Assembly: GCA_963832355.1 (NCBI GenBank)
Contig: CAWHTX010000003.1
Location: 418,219 to 482,218, forward strand
DNA from: DATFVA01 sp963832355
GTDB taxonomy: Bacteria > Bacteroidota > Ignavibacteria > Ignavibacteriales > Ignavibacteriaceae
Direction: 5' to 3'
DNA: 64,000 bases
Positions within the stretch are counted from its first letter, which is position 1. Each line of letters begins with the position of its first letter. Shown one piece after another: positions 19,391-28,510 of this stretch. The notes beneath the pieces were generated by a model. The model did not search any database. It was given only the letters and a program-made list of their open reading frames with translations, and was not told the DNA's origin. Both the position numbers and the translations under genes were made by a program.

Positions 19391-19933
19391 ATGAACGTAG
19401 ATGATAAGGATTTAGTCAGAGAGAGTCTTCAGGGAAGCAGGAAGTCCTTTGAAGAAATTGTAAACAGGTATTATAAGACTGTTTACAGGCTGGCTTTCAG
19501 GATATTACACGATGATGACAATGCAGAAGAAATCACACAGATTGTATTTGTTAAAGCCTTTGAAAAGCTTGGTTCCTATAATTCTAAGTTCAAATTTTTC
19601 AGTTGGCTGTATAGAATTGCCATAAATGAAACGCTCAATTTTTCTAAAAAACAAAGTCACCTGGTAAATTTAGAAGATGGTTATGCAGCTGATGAAGAGA
19701 ATCCTGATGAAATATACCGAAGAAATGAGCTTGGTGAAAAAATTGAAAATGCACTGATGGAGATTGATCTGCTTTACAGAGTTCCCCTGGTTCTTAAACA
19801 TTTTATGGATTATTCGTATAAGGAAGTAAGTGATCTTCTTGTAATTCCGGAAAAAACGGTAAAATCAAGACTCTTTACAGGAAGACAACTGTTGAAAGAT
19901 ATTTTAATAAAAAATAAGGTCTTTGAAAAATGA
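19391..19933 (+). CDS. ECF-family RNA polymerase sigma factor
   Basis: 180 residues with sigma region 2 about 10-80 (FEEIVNRYYKTVYRLAFRIL, then FFSWLYRIAINETLNF) and region 4 about 120-175 (YKEVSDLLVIPEKTVKSRLF). It directs RNA polymerase to a stress or envelope regulon. The stop overlaps the next start as ATGA, and that next gene is a one-helix membrane protein, the classic sigma/anti-sigma pair. Confidence 0.93.
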   Translation: MNVDDKDLVRESLQGSRKSFEEIVNRYYKTVYRLAFRILHDDDNAEEITQIVFVKAFEKLGSYNSKFKFFSWLYRIAINETLNFSKKQSHLVNLEDGYAADEENPDEIYRRNELGEKIENALMEIDLLYRVPLVLKHFMDYSYKEVSDLLVIPEKTVKSRLFTGRQLLKDILIKNKVFEK

Positions 19934-20676
19934 TAGACAAAAGATATATAGAATTGATGAACAGGGAGATCGATGATGTGATTACTCCGGATCAAAAGCG
20001 GGATCTTCATCATTATCTATCTGAGAACGGTGAGGCCGCTGAATATTTTGATGAGCTGCTTTCTGCAAGTCATGCTCTGAACCAGGTATCTGATCCTGTT
20101 GTCCCGGAAAATCTTGATAAAAGGATTGTTAATTCAATTGATTTCACAAGGTATGCCCATCACGAAAAAAGGAAAAGAGTCTCCGGATTTATTCCGAAAT
20201 TCAATTTCCAGTACGCATTTACTTTTGCAGCAGGACTCCTGGCCGGAATTTTCATTTATGCTCTTTTTACAATTACAGCAGAGAACTTCAGCCCAAAAGA
20301 TGTTTCAGGTACCATAGGCATTGAAGAACCCGTCACTCTGAGAGAAATTCCAATAAATGTGAATGATATTCAGGGCAATATTTCGCTGAGAGAGAAAAAT
20401 GGTCATTACTTATTTGAAATCAGCCTGAATTCGAGTTCTCTGGTGGATCTCACCATTTCCTACCCTGACCAGTTAAAACTTGAAAATTTCAAACCCGGTG
20501 TACCGGGAACAATCAGATTAGTTACAGCCGGTAATTTTATAAGAACTGAGAACAGCGGACCTCAGGAATATCTCTTTTCTTTTACCGGTACCAGTCAAAA
20601 CCCTCCTCCTGTCCATGTTGAACTGAATCGTTACGGAAAGAAAATATTTGAACGTGAATTTGCTTTGAATAGATAA
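19930..20676 (+). CDS. Membrane-anchored anti-sigma factor (probable)
   Basis: 248 residues. The N-terminal part (1-85) is cytoplasmic and helical, beginning MIDKRYIELMNREIDDVITP as in many Bacteroidota anti-sigma factors; no HxxxCxxC zinc motif is seen. One membrane helix about 95-117, then about 130 extracytoplasmic residues of beta character. SGTIG at 126-130 lies just outside the membrane and recurs in the protein at 20822. The 4-bp overlap with the ECF gene implies translational coupling. Inferred role: hold the sigma factor at the membrane until proteolysis or a signal releases it. Confidence 0.75.
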   Translation: MIDKRYIELMNREIDDVITPDQKRDLHHYLSENGEAAEYFDELLSASHALNQVSDPVVPENLDKRIVNSIDFTRYAHHEKRKRVSGFIPKFNFQYAFTFAAGLLAGIFIYALFTITAENFSPKDVSGTIGIEEPVTLREIPINVNDIQGNISLREKNGHYLFEISLNSSSLVDLTISYPDQLKLENFKPGVPGTIRLVTAGNFIRTENSGPQEYLFSFTGTSQNPPPVHVELNRYGKKIFEREFALNR

Positions 20677-20810
20677 AAATGATGTGAATCCTTTTCAGGG
20701 AACCATAAACCGGCTCCCCGGAAATTGTACTTAGATCTTCGCCAACTTTTTCTTTTTCCAGTTGTCTTTATCATAGAACGGAAATTAAAGTATTCAAAAA
20801 TATAATTTAT

Positions 20811-20816
20811 GGAGGT
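20811..20816 (+). promoter_or_regulatory. Strong Shine-Dalgarno sequence
   Basis: GGAGGT, five bases before the ATG at 20822. It is a near-consensus ribosome-binding site, unusual beside the weak or absent ones of most genes in this window, and suggests high translation of the 9-residue-repeat protein. Confidence 0.7.
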
Positions 20817-20821
20817 CTGTT

Positions 20822-21754
20822 ATGTCAGGAACAAAACGATTTAGTAATAAATCTAAAATATTTATAGGGGGGACTGTATTTGCCGTAGCACTTATTTTAT
20901 ACTTTGCGGCTTTTTACCCCTGGCCTGCAATCAATACAGATATGTCCGGCACAATAGGTGGTGTTGAGAAGGTTAAGAAATATCAGAAAGAGCAGATTAA
21001 CGCTGGTGATGTAGCCGTTGAAACTGGCGACATCCAGCAGCTACTCCAGAACGATAAGATCCAGCTTTTAATAAATGATCCGAATTTCCGTACAGCAATT
21101 GATAATGAATCCTTCAGACGAGAGTTTAACAGGAATTTCGCATTCCGTCAGGCTATTACCAGAAGCGCTGTTTACAGAACCATTATGTCGAACAGGAATG
21201 TTGTAAGAGCATTTGAAAGTGAAGGTTTCAGGAATATAGTAGAGAGTGGTGCTTTTGCCAAAATGGCAGCTGATGCTTCTCTTCAAATGGCTTTGAGAGA
21301 TGCTTCTTTAAGAACACAACTGGCTGGTGCAAGTTACAGCGTGGCTCTCAGAAGGGATGCCTTAAGACAGATTGCTTCCGATGCTTCCTTTACAGAAGCA
21401 ATGCGTGATGTTTCATTCAGACAGCTTTTAACAAGCAGTGCAATGAGACAAATGCTCAGCAACCGTCAGTTAACCGAAGCATTCAGAACCGATGCTGCCA
21501 GAACAATTTTCCAGGACGCCGGTTTCCAGATGGCTCTCAGAACCCAGGTATTCAGAGATGCAGTTTCGAGCGAAAGTTTTATGAGAACAGTACAGAGTGA
21601 TGCTCTGGCGAAATACTGGGACAAGGGTGATTTCAGAACCGAGGTATTCAGAACAGAAGCCGAAAGAAACATTGAGGCTCAGAGAAATATGGATGCTCAG
21701 AGAAACACTCAGGCTCAGCGCAGTATTGAAACAGGGAGAACCAGCTCAAAATAA
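20822..21754 (+). CDS. Membrane-anchored protein built of 9-residue repeats
   Basis: 310 residues, no family recognised. N-terminal membrane helix about 13-31, then SGTIG at 42-46, the same juxtamembrane motif as in the anti-sigma factor. Residues 126-278 divide into seventeen consecutive 9-residue units without a gap (GFRNIVESG, SLQMALRDA, SLRTQLAGA, SFRQLLTSS, VFRDAVSSE and so on). The pattern is small-aromatic-Arg/Gln-x-hydrophobic-hydrophobic-x-polar-small, and looser units run back to about 88. The tail (about 279-305) is a polar AQRN repeat. It should be extracytoplasmic and helical. Context suggests membership in the envelope regulon of the sigma pair, or a role in sensing. A terminator follows. 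Confidence 0.8.
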   Translation: MSGTKRFSNKSKIFIGGTVFAVALILYFAAFYPWPAINTDMSGTIGGVEKVKKYQKEQINAGDVAVETGDIQQLLQNDKIQLLINDPNFRTAIDNESFRREFNRNFAFRQAITRSAVYRTIMSNRNVVRAFESEGFRNIVESGAFAKMAADASLQMALRDASLRTQLAGASYSVALRRDALRQIASDASFTEAMRDVSFRQLLTSSAMRQMLSNRQLTEAFRTDAARTIFQDAGFQMALRTQVFRDAVSSESFMRTVQSDALAKYWDKGDFRTEVFRTEAERNIEAQRNMDAQRNTQAQRSIETGRTSSK

Positions 21755-21782
21755 TTAACCTATAAAATTAGGGCTTTGTTGA

Positions 21783-21826
21783 GGAGAAGCTGTTTTGAAA
21801 AAAACAGTTTCTCCTTTTAATATTTT
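21783..21826 (+). terminator. Rho-independent terminator
   Basis: A 14-bp stem (GGAGAAGCTGTTTT at 21783-21796 with AAAACAGTTTCTCC at 21801-21814, one G-T pair), a 4-base loop and a T-rich tail. It ends the sigma/anti-sigma/repeat-protein unit. Confidence 0.85.
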
Positions 21827-21850
21827 TAAACTCTTCTTATAACAAATAAT

Positions 21851-24808
21851 ATGGGATTCACAAAGCAGAATTTCCTTTTCGGATACACCAGCATAATTAT
21901 ATTTCTATTCATATGTGTTTTTTGCCAGAAGGAGGCAAGAGCACAACTACTTGAATATGACACCCCGGATATGAGATTGATTTATACCGGCGAAGCCAGT
22001 AAGTATCTCGTAACATATGCGGGTCAGTGTTATGAAAATGCGTTAAGGTGGAACAGTAAATTATACAATTACCATACTGACGAAAAAGCTACTGTGCTTG
22101 TTTATGATCTGAATGATTTTGGTAATGCAGGTACGGGAACTATTCCACGCAACCACATAATACTCTCGATTGCGCCGCTTGACTATGAATATGAAACTGC
22201 TCCCGCAAATGAAAGGTTTAATACAACTTTCAATCATGAGCTGGTTCATATGGTAACACTCGACCAGTCAACTTCAGGTGACAGGTTCTTCAGGACAATA
22301 TTCGGCGGTAAGGTAGGGGAATCATCCGACGATCCTGAAACTATCTTATATGCTTTTTTAACTGATCCAAGAAGAAGTACTCCCCGGTGGTGGAAAGAGG
22401 GGATTGCGGTTTTCCTTGAAACCTGGATGGCAGGCGGAATAGGACGTGCAATGGGTGGATACGATGAAATGGTATTCAGAACGAAAGTGCTTGAAAATGA
22501 GCCGATATATGACCTGCTCAGCCTCGAGTCTGAGGGTACTCAAACTGATTTCCAGGTCGGTGCTAATTCCTATTTATACGGAACCAGGTTTATGAATTAT
22601 CTGGCTTTAAAATACGGTCCTGAAAAATTGATAGAATGGACATCCAGACACGAGGGCAGTGATGCTTACTTCACATTGGACTTTAACCGTGTTTATAACC
22701 TTTCACTCTCCGATGCATGGTATCAATGGATTGAATTTGAAAAAGAATTTCAGAAAAAAAATATAGAAATATTGAGAAGCAATCCGGTGACGGAATACCG
22801 TCCGCTATCGGAAACTCTGGGGGGATTATCCAGAGCATTCTATAACAGGTTAAACAATAAAATTTACTGTGCAATTGATTACCCGGGACAGGTAGCCCAG
22901 ATCGTAAGTATCGATACGAAAACAGGAATGATAGATAAGCTTCACGATGTGAAAAGTGAAGCATTGTATTATGTAACCTCATTGGCATACGACTCCTCGA
23001 CGGGCACCTTATTTTACACAACTGACAATAACGAGTGGAGAAGCGTTTATTCTCTTGATATAAAGTCTGGCGATTCAAAGCTTTTACTGAAAGAGCAGAG
23101 GATAGGAGATCTTGCATTTGACCATGCCGATAGGTCGCTCTGGGGAATAAGACATTATAACGGGCAGTCAACTGTTGTTAGGATACCTTATCCTTACACT
23201 GAGTGGAACCAAATATACTCCTGGCCGTTTGGTCAGGATTTGTATAATATAGATGTCTCAAATGATGGAAAGTATCTCACCGGTGCACTTGCTGAAATAA
23301 ATGGTCAGCAGCTGCTGGTTAAAATGAATATCGACAGTCTGATTTATGGGAACTTTGCCTTCGATACACTATTCAACTTCGAAAATACTATTCCAGCAAA
23401 CTTTACTTTCTCCAAAGATGATAAATATTTATACGGCACCTCATATTACTCCGGTGTATCCAATATTTACAGGTATGATCTTGATAAAAAAGATATGGAT
23501 ATAATGAGTAATGCCGAAACCGGATTCTTCAGACCCACAGAAGTAAGCAAGGATTCGCTGCTTACTTTTTTGTACACGGCAAAGGGATTTCAGCCGGTAA
23601 TGATTGCAAACGAACCGGTCTCAAATGTAAGTGCGGTAAACCTGCTGGGACAACAGGTGGTTGAAGCGCATCCCATAGTTAAGCAGTGGATCGCACCGCC
23701 GCCTTCGTCTGTCGATATGGACTCATTGATAACCCGCTGGGATGATTATACTGTCTGGAAGCATTTCGGCGTTGTTTCTTTTTATCCTGTTGTACTGGGT
23801 TATAAAGACTATTTCTCTTACGGCCTTAAAGTGAATTTTGCGGATCCCATAGGATTCCAGAATATAAACCTGCTTGCTTCCTATAGCCCTTATAACCAGC
23901 TGAATATGAACGAAAGAATCCATCTCGATTTTGTTTATTCCTACCTGAACTGGAAATTTGAATCAACCCTGAACCGTGCTGATTTTTATGACCTCGCCGG
24001 TCCTACTAAAGTGAGTATGAAAGGTTATTCGGCCGGACTTGAGTACCGCGAAAGTATTATTTATGATAAGCCCTTGTTTATGGATTACTCAATCCATTCG
24101 ACCTTTTACGGAAATCTTGAGCGTCTGCCTTCTTACCAGAATATCACTGCTTCTTATGATAAGTTGTTAAACATCGGGGCCGATTTCAATTACAGGCATG
24201 AAGTAGCTTCTCTGGGTTCGGTTGATAAAGAAAAAGGATTTAACTGGAAAGTCAGTCTCGATAACAACTATGTAAGAACAACCGCTTATCCCCATATTCA
24301 TAATGAATTCGACCTGGGGTTTGCCTTACCGATAAACCATTCCTCAATTTGGCTCAGAAGCTCTGCCGGCTACTCATACGGCAGCAGGGAAGAGCCGTTT
24401 GCAAACTTCTACTTTGGGGGATTCGGTAACAATTATGTCGATTTTCAGGATGAGAAAAGGTACAGGGAATACTATAGTTTTCCCGGGGTTGAACTTGATG
24501 AAATCGCCGGCACAAACTACGGCAAACTTATGGCGGAGTGGAATCTTCCACCTTTAAGGTTCAGCAATATCGGATTTACATCTTTTTTCTTAAATTATGC
24601 CAGGACTTCTTTATTTTCCACTGCGATAACTACAAATGTGGACTCAAAGGAGTTCCGGAGGTCATTGCTTGACTTCGGTGCGCAGATCGATTTCAGGTTT
24701 ATCCTTCTTTATCACCTTAAGATGACATTCTCTATAGGATATGCCGCTGCAGTTGAACAATATCATAAACCTTCTGACGAATGGATGTTTTCACTTAAAA
24801 TATTATAG
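21851..24808 (+). CDS. Exported HExxH metalloprotease-like protein with beta-propeller and outer-membrane barrel
   Basis: 985 residues. Signal peptide about 1-32. Residues about 35-300 are gluzincin-like: HELVH at 129-133 and, downstream, WWKEGIAVFLETW supplying the third-ligand glutamate. About 330-620 looks like a TolB/WD40-type propeller (SNDGKYLTG, SKDDKYLYG). About 660-985 alternates in the manner of an outer-membrane beta-barrel and ends with a hydrophobic residue (FSLKIL). Together this suggests a surface or periplasmic peptidase anchored by a barrel; the substrate is unknown. The PrsW-like gene follows after 6 bases, so the two are probably co-translated. Confidence 0.75.
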   Translation: MGFTKQNFLFGYTSIIIFLFICVFCQKEARAQLLEYDTPDMRLIYTGEASKYLVTYAGQCYENALRWNSKLYNYHTDEKATVLVYDLNDFGNAGTGTIPRNHIILSIAPLDYEYETAPANERFNTTFNHELVHMVTLDQSTSGDRFFRTIFGGKVGESSDDPETILYAFLTDPRRSTPRWWKEGIAVFLETWMAGGIGRAMGGYDEMVFRTKVLENEPIYDLLSLESEGTQTDFQVGANSYLYGTRFMNYLALKYGPEKLIEWTSRHEGSDAYFTLDFNRVYNLSLSDAWYQWIEFEKEFQKKNIEILRSNPVTEYRPLSETLGGLSRAFYNRLNNKIYCAIDYPGQVAQIVSIDTKTGMIDKLHDVKSEALYYVTSLAYDSSTGTLFYTTDNNEWRSVYSLDIKSGDSKLLLKEQRIGDLAFDHADRSLWGIRHYNGQSTVVRIPYPYTEWNQIYSWPFGQDLYNIDVSNDGKYLTGALAEINGQQLLVKMNIDSLIYGNFAFDTLFNFENTIPANFTFSKDDKYLYGTSYYSGVSNIYRYDLDKKDMDIMSNAETGFFRPTEVSKDSLLTFLYTAKGFQPVMIANEPVSNVSAVNLLGQQVVEAHPIVKQWIAPPPSSVDMDSLITRWDDYTVWKHFGVVSFYPVVLGYKDYFSYGLKVNFADPIGFQNINLLASYSPYNQLNMNERIHLDFVYSYLNWKFESTLNRADFYDLAGPTKVSMKGYSAGLEYRESIIYDKPLFMDYSIHSTFYGNLERLPSYQNITASYDKLLNIGADFNYRHEVASLGSVDKEKGFNWKVSLDNNYVRTTAYPHIHNEFDLGFALPINHSSIWLRSSAGYSYGSREEPFANFYFGGFGNNYVDFQDEKRYREYYSFPGVELDEIAGTNYGKLMAEWNLPPLRFSNIGFTSFFLNYARTSLFSTAITTNVDSKEFRRSLLDFGAQIDFRFILLYHLKMTFSIGYAAAVEQYHKPSDEWMFSLKIL

Positions 24809-24814
24809 TCCATA

Positions 24815-25852
24815 ATGGTCAGAATATTAATCAGCCTGTTCCCGGTACTGGTGTTTCTGGCTGCCTTAATATATTTAGACAGCTTCAAACTGGTGAAAAG
24901 ATCACTTGTAATACAGTCCATACTTGCTGGTATATCTGTTGCGGGTTTAAGTTACCTTATTAATATATATCTGCTGACTAATTTAAGTATTCACACCTCT
25001 ACGTACTCACTATACATTTCCCCTATGATTGAAGAAACACTTAAAGCCTCCTTTATTATATATCTGATAGCAAAGCAGAAAGTTGGTTTTATGGTAGATG
25101 CGGCTATTTACGGATTTGCTATCGGAGCGGGGTTTGCTCTCATCGAAAATATATATTATCTGAATGCTGTTGATCAGTCTAACCTCTTCGTCTGGTTTAT
25201 AAGAGGGTTCGGCACCGCGGTTATGCATGGAGGAACAACGGCAGTCTTTGCAATAATCACCAAAAGTATATCCGACCGCAGAAATGAATTCAAGCTTTCA
25301 CAACTTCTGCCCGGATTCCTTTTTGTGGTATTGTACCACTTGTTTCCCGGGTTAATTTTAGCGATAGGGATACATTCATTTTTTAATCATTTTATTCTGG
25401 CCCCCGTAATACTGACCATGCTGCAGCTGTTAATACTACCCCTTGTGATAATATTCGTCTTCTACAGAAGCGAAAGGATCCTGAAGAACTGGCTGGAATC
25501 GGGACTTGACACCGATGTGGAACTTCTCGAACAGATAAATGATGGGAAATTATCAGAGTCGCACATAGGACAATACTTGGCCACACTGCAGAACAGTTTT
25601 TCTCCGGAGGTTATAGTAGATATGATAGCCTACATAAGGAATCACATTGAACTGGCCATTGAAGCCAAAGGAGTTCTGCTGTTAAAACAGGCAGGCGTTC
25701 CTTATCAAATTGATGAGGATACCAGGGCTAAGTTTACCGAATTAAAGTACCTGGAAAAAAGTATAGGGCAAACTGGCAAACTGGCAATTTCACCAATACT
25801 TCATACAAGCACACACGATCTCTGGCAGCTCTATATGCTCGAACAGAGCTAA
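24815..25852 (+). CDS. PrsW-family intramembrane metalloprotease
   Basis: 345 residues with about seven or eight membrane helices in the first 225. The conserved family motifs are visible in order: MIEETLK (EExxK), FALIENIYY (FxxxEN), MHGGTTAVFA and GIHSFFNH. A soluble tail of about 110 residues follows. PrsW of Bacillus subtilis makes the site-1 cut in the anti-sigma factor RsiW. A PrsW relative four genes after an ECF/anti-sigma pair suggests a similar job here, but that is inference; some family members have other substrates. Confidence 0.8.
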   Translation: MVRILISLFPVLVFLAALIYLDSFKLVKRSLVIQSILAGISVAGLSYLINIYLLTNLSIHTSTYSLYISPMIEETLKASFIIYLIAKQKVGFMVDAAIYGFAIGAGFALIENIYYLNAVDQSNLFVWFIRGFGTAVMHGGTTAVFAIITKSISDRRNEFKLSQLLPGFLFVVLYHLFPGLILAIGIHSFFNHFILAPVILTMLQLLILPLVIIFVFYRSERILKNWLESGLDTDVELLEQINDGKLSESHIGQYLATLQNSFSPEVIVDMIAYIRNHIELAIEAKGVLLLKQAGVPYQIDEDTRAKFTELKYLEKSIGQTGKLAISPILHTSTHDLWQLYMLEQS

Positions 25853-25861
25853 CCTGATATT

Positions 25862-27040
25862 TTATACCTTCAAATTTGCTGTTGGAAGAAACTCGGGTTT
25901 CTTTCGGGCTTTTGATGCCTGCTCGAAGCCGTAAGCTATTTTAAGCAGCACTGATTCGCTCCAGGCTCTCCCGAAGAAGGAAATCCCTACCGGTAATCCG
26001 AATACAAAACCTGCCGGTACTGTTATATGAGGATAGCCTGCAACGGCAGCCAGGGAAGAACATCCTCCGAGGAAATGGTCGCCGCAAACCAGGTCCGTCA
26101 TCCAGGCAGGACTATCGGTCGGGGCGACAAGTGCATCCAGGTTATATTTATCCATTACGAGATCTATCCCTTCATCCCTGGTAAGTCTATGGTTCTTAAC
26201 AAGCGCTTCGATGTACTCATCATCTGTTAACGGGCCTTTTGCCTCAGCCTGCAGGAAGAGTTCCTGCTTAAAATAGGGCATCTCCTCAGACTCATGCTTC
26301 CTGTTAAAATCAATTATGTCTTTAAGGGAATGAACAGGGGTATCAGGACCTCTTCTGTCGAGGTATGCCTTCATATCAGCCTTAAGTTCGTATAGAAGCA
26401 CAGTCAGTTCGGAATCGTCAAACTTGCCGAGAGATTCAATCTCAACAGGATCGATAAGAACTGCTCCATTTTTCTGAAGCACACCAAGCGAGTCTTCGAT
26501 TATTTTATCAACCTGGGGAAGGAACCCGAAATATTTTCGAACCACACCTATCCGTGCACCTTTAAGTCCCTCATCTGCAAGGAATTTAGTATAATCTGAA
26601 TATGATACCCGATCTTTATTGCTCGTTGCCTCATCCTCGGGATCGATACCTGCCATAATGCCAAGCAGTGCGGCTGCATCCCTTACTGTTCTCGCCATAG
26701 GGCCTGCAGTATCCTGCGAATGAGAGATCGGGATAATGCCCGTTCTGCTTACAAGTCCTACAGTAGGCTTAATACCAACAAGACCATTAATAGAAGAAGG
26801 ACTCACAACCGAGCCGTCGGTCTCTGTACCAATAGCAACAGCACAAAGATTAGCAGATGCACCTGCTCCCGAACCGGAACTTGAGCCTGATGTATTACGA
26901 TCGAGTGCATAAGGATTTTTAGTTAGTCCTCCGCGTCCGCTCCAGCCGCTTGTTGAATGAGTTGAACGGATATTTGCCCATTCGCTCAGGTTTGTTTTTC
27001 CCAGCAGCAAAGCTCCTGACTTACGCAGCTGACTTACCAC
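25862..27040 (-). CDS. Amidase, C-terminal part (frameshifted, part 2 of 2)
   Basis: 392 residues carrying most of an amidase-signature (GatA/AS) enzyme: GKTNLSEWANIRS, then the Gly/Ser-rich signature RNTSGSSSGSGAG with the cis-Ser and nucleophile Ser region, VGIKPTVGLVSR, and PGTAV-like C-terminal blocks. The first codon counted is a GTG inside the domain, not a real start; coding similarity continues upstream to KDAFVV at about 27052, where the frame joins the N-terminal piece. With that base corrected the protein would be about 550 residues, normal for exported amidases of this kind. It hydrolyses amide bonds; the substrate is unknown. Convergent with the PrsW gene, 9 bases apart. Confidence 0.85.
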   Translation of the reverse strand: MVSQLRKSGALLLGKTNLSEWANIRSTHSTSGWSGRGGLTKNPYALDRNTSGSSSGSGAGASANLCAVAIGTETDGSVVSPSSINGLVGIKPTVGLVSRTGIIPISHSQDTAGPMARTVRDAAALLGIMAGIDPEDEATSNKDRVSYSDYTKFLADEGLKGARIGVVRKYFGFLPQVDKIIEDSLGVLQKNGAVLIDPVEIESLGKFDDSELTVLLYELKADMKAYLDRRGPDTPVHSLKDIIDFNRKHESEEMPYFKQELFLQAEAKGPLTDDEYIEALVKNHRLTRDEGIDLVMDKYNLDALVAPTDSPAWMTDLVCGDHFLGGCSSLAAVAGYPHITVPAGFVFGLPVGISFFGRAWSESVLLKIAYGFEQASKARKKPEFLPTANLKV

Positions 27041-27050
27041 AAATGCATCT

Positions 27051-27512
27051 TTACGACGGTCTTGAACCCATTAGTGCAAGTGAACCGGCTGTTGTGAGCA
27101 TCTTGTCTGCTGTATCAATGTTGTCCTTAATAAGCACCGGTATTCCATGTAAAGGACTTCGGGGACCTTTCTCCTTAAGTTCTTTATCCAGTTCATCTGC
27201 AATACTTAATGCTTCAGGGTTCAGTTCAATAACACTGTTAAGGGCAGGACCGTTCTTATCTATTTCTTTTATACGGGAGATATAAAGTTCAGCTATCGCC
27301 CTCACGGAGTATTTACCCGACTTAAATCCGTCAGATAATTCACCTACCGTAATTTCATCAAGTTCAAATGGTTGAAGACTGATAAATTTACCCAACCCCG
27401 GCCCGGCAAATGAAAGAGAAGGAAGAGAGAACGCGGCAATGCCTCCGGCTATTCCTGTTTTTATAAACTCTCTTCTTGTTTTATTATTTGAGGTTCCTTT
27501 TTTCCGGCTCAT
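27051..27512 (-). CDS. Amidase, N-terminal part with Tat signal (frameshifted, part 1 of 2)
   Basis: 153 residues. The N terminus TRREFIKTGIAGG is a twin-arginine signal, so the enzyme is exported folded. LHGIPVLIKDNIDTAD holds the catalytic lysine of amidase-signature enzymes. The frame ends at TAA (27053-27051) right after ALMGSRPS. Removing one base from the local GTCGTAAAG (reading leftward) gives SKDAFVV and rejoins the downstream frame, so this is a one-base insertion or assembly error. Confidence 0.85.
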   Translation of the reverse strand: MSRKKGTSNNKTRREFIKTGIAGGIAAFSLPSLSFAGPGLGKFISLQPFELDEITVGELSDGFKSGKYSVRAIAELYISRIKEIDKNGPALNSVIELNPEALSIADELDKELKEKGPRSPLHGIPVLIKDNIDTADKMLTTAGSLALMGSRPS

Positions 27513-27686
27513 ACATCCTCCCTTAAATAATTTGTTTATTCTTGGTTAACAAATCCCTGGAATTAACTGAATCAAATTATGTAAAATTGCATCCAAACTC
27601 AGATAATTGTTACTTTTATCTGTTGTCTTTATTTAGTTTTGCAGCTTAGGAAGTAAAATATAATGTTTCCTGAATAAAGAAAGAAT

Positions 27687-28502
27687 ATGGATATCCTTAT
27701 AATACTGCTGGGAATAATTATAAGCGGGTTCGGTACAATCGTCGGCTTCGGGGGAGGGGTGTTCATGATTCCCCTGCTGGTTATAGGATTTAATGTTCCT
27801 CTTAACATAGCCGTAGGTTCAGTCCTGGTTGCCTTATTCCCCAGCGCACTTATTTCAACTATCTTTAACTGGAGAAAGAAGCTAATCGATTTTAAGACAG
27901 GACTGCTGCTGGAAGTGCCGACAGCTTTCGGAACGGTGCTCGGGTCTTATCTCTCGGTTATCATTCCCATATTTATACTTGAGCTTGTATTCGGGATATT
28001 TGTAGTTTACCTCGGTGTTACATTTGTTAAAAAATCTTATAATTCAACACCCAAGAATATCAGGGATACTGTCTTTTATAAATTAAATAAGATCGGACCA
28101 TCAGTCATCCGGAAAACAAACTATGGTGCCTACCGGGTTAGTTTTATGATGGCGCTTGCCTTCGGGATCATTGCGGGGACAATGGCAGGTTTATTCGGAA
28201 TAGGCGGAGGATTTCTTAAGGTCCCTATAATGGTCGGGGTTTTTTCCACACCCACACAGATCGCTTCGGCAACAGGATTATTTATGATTGTAATTACAAG
28301 TCTCACAGGCAGTATCAGTCATTATTTCCTGGGGAATATTCATTTTGGTTATGCTATACCGGTTGTCATCGGATTTGTGATCGGAGCCTTTGTCGGGAAC
28401 TCTCTTTCAACCAGAACGGAAGAACATATCTTAAAAAGACTGATAGGGATCGGCCTGTCGTTATCAGGATTAGTCTTTCTTATCTATTCACTCTACCTTT
28501 AA
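27687..28502 (+). CDS. TauE/SafE-family sulfite/organic anion exporter
   Basis: 271 residues, about eight membrane helices in two repeats. Each repeat has the family glycine signature: GTIVGFGGGVFMIPLLV near the start and GLFGIGGGFLKVPIMV about residue 175. The family moves sulfite, sulfoacetate, taurine-derived or similar anions across the inner membrane. The specific substrate cannot be told; no sulfur-metabolism gene is adjacent. Confidence 0.88.
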   Translation: MDILIILLGIIISGFGTIVGFGGGVFMIPLLVIGFNVPLNIAVGSVLVALFPSALISTIFNWRKKLIDFKTGLLLEVPTAFGTVLGSYLSVIIPIFILELVFGIFVVYLGVTFVKKSYNSTPKNIRDTVFYKLNKIGPSVIRKTNYGAYRVSFMMALAFGIIAGTMAGLFGIGGGFLKVPIMVGVFSTPTQIASATGLFMIVITSLTGSISHYFLGNIHFGYAIPVVIGFVIGAFVGNSLSTRTEEHILKRLIGIGLSLSGLVFLIYSLYL

Positions 28503-28510
28503 CCCGTTAC

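Noticed and set aside
27040..27060. Programmed frameshift in the amidase
   Set aside because: No slippery heptamer with downstream structure is seen, and relatives read straight through; an indel is simpler.
27634..27641. TAGTTTTG as a Bacteroidota -7 promoter box before the TauE gene
   Set aside because: It matches TAnnTTTG and lies 46 bases before the start, but the nearest TTG upstream is 24 bases away and the match may be chance in AT-rich DNA.
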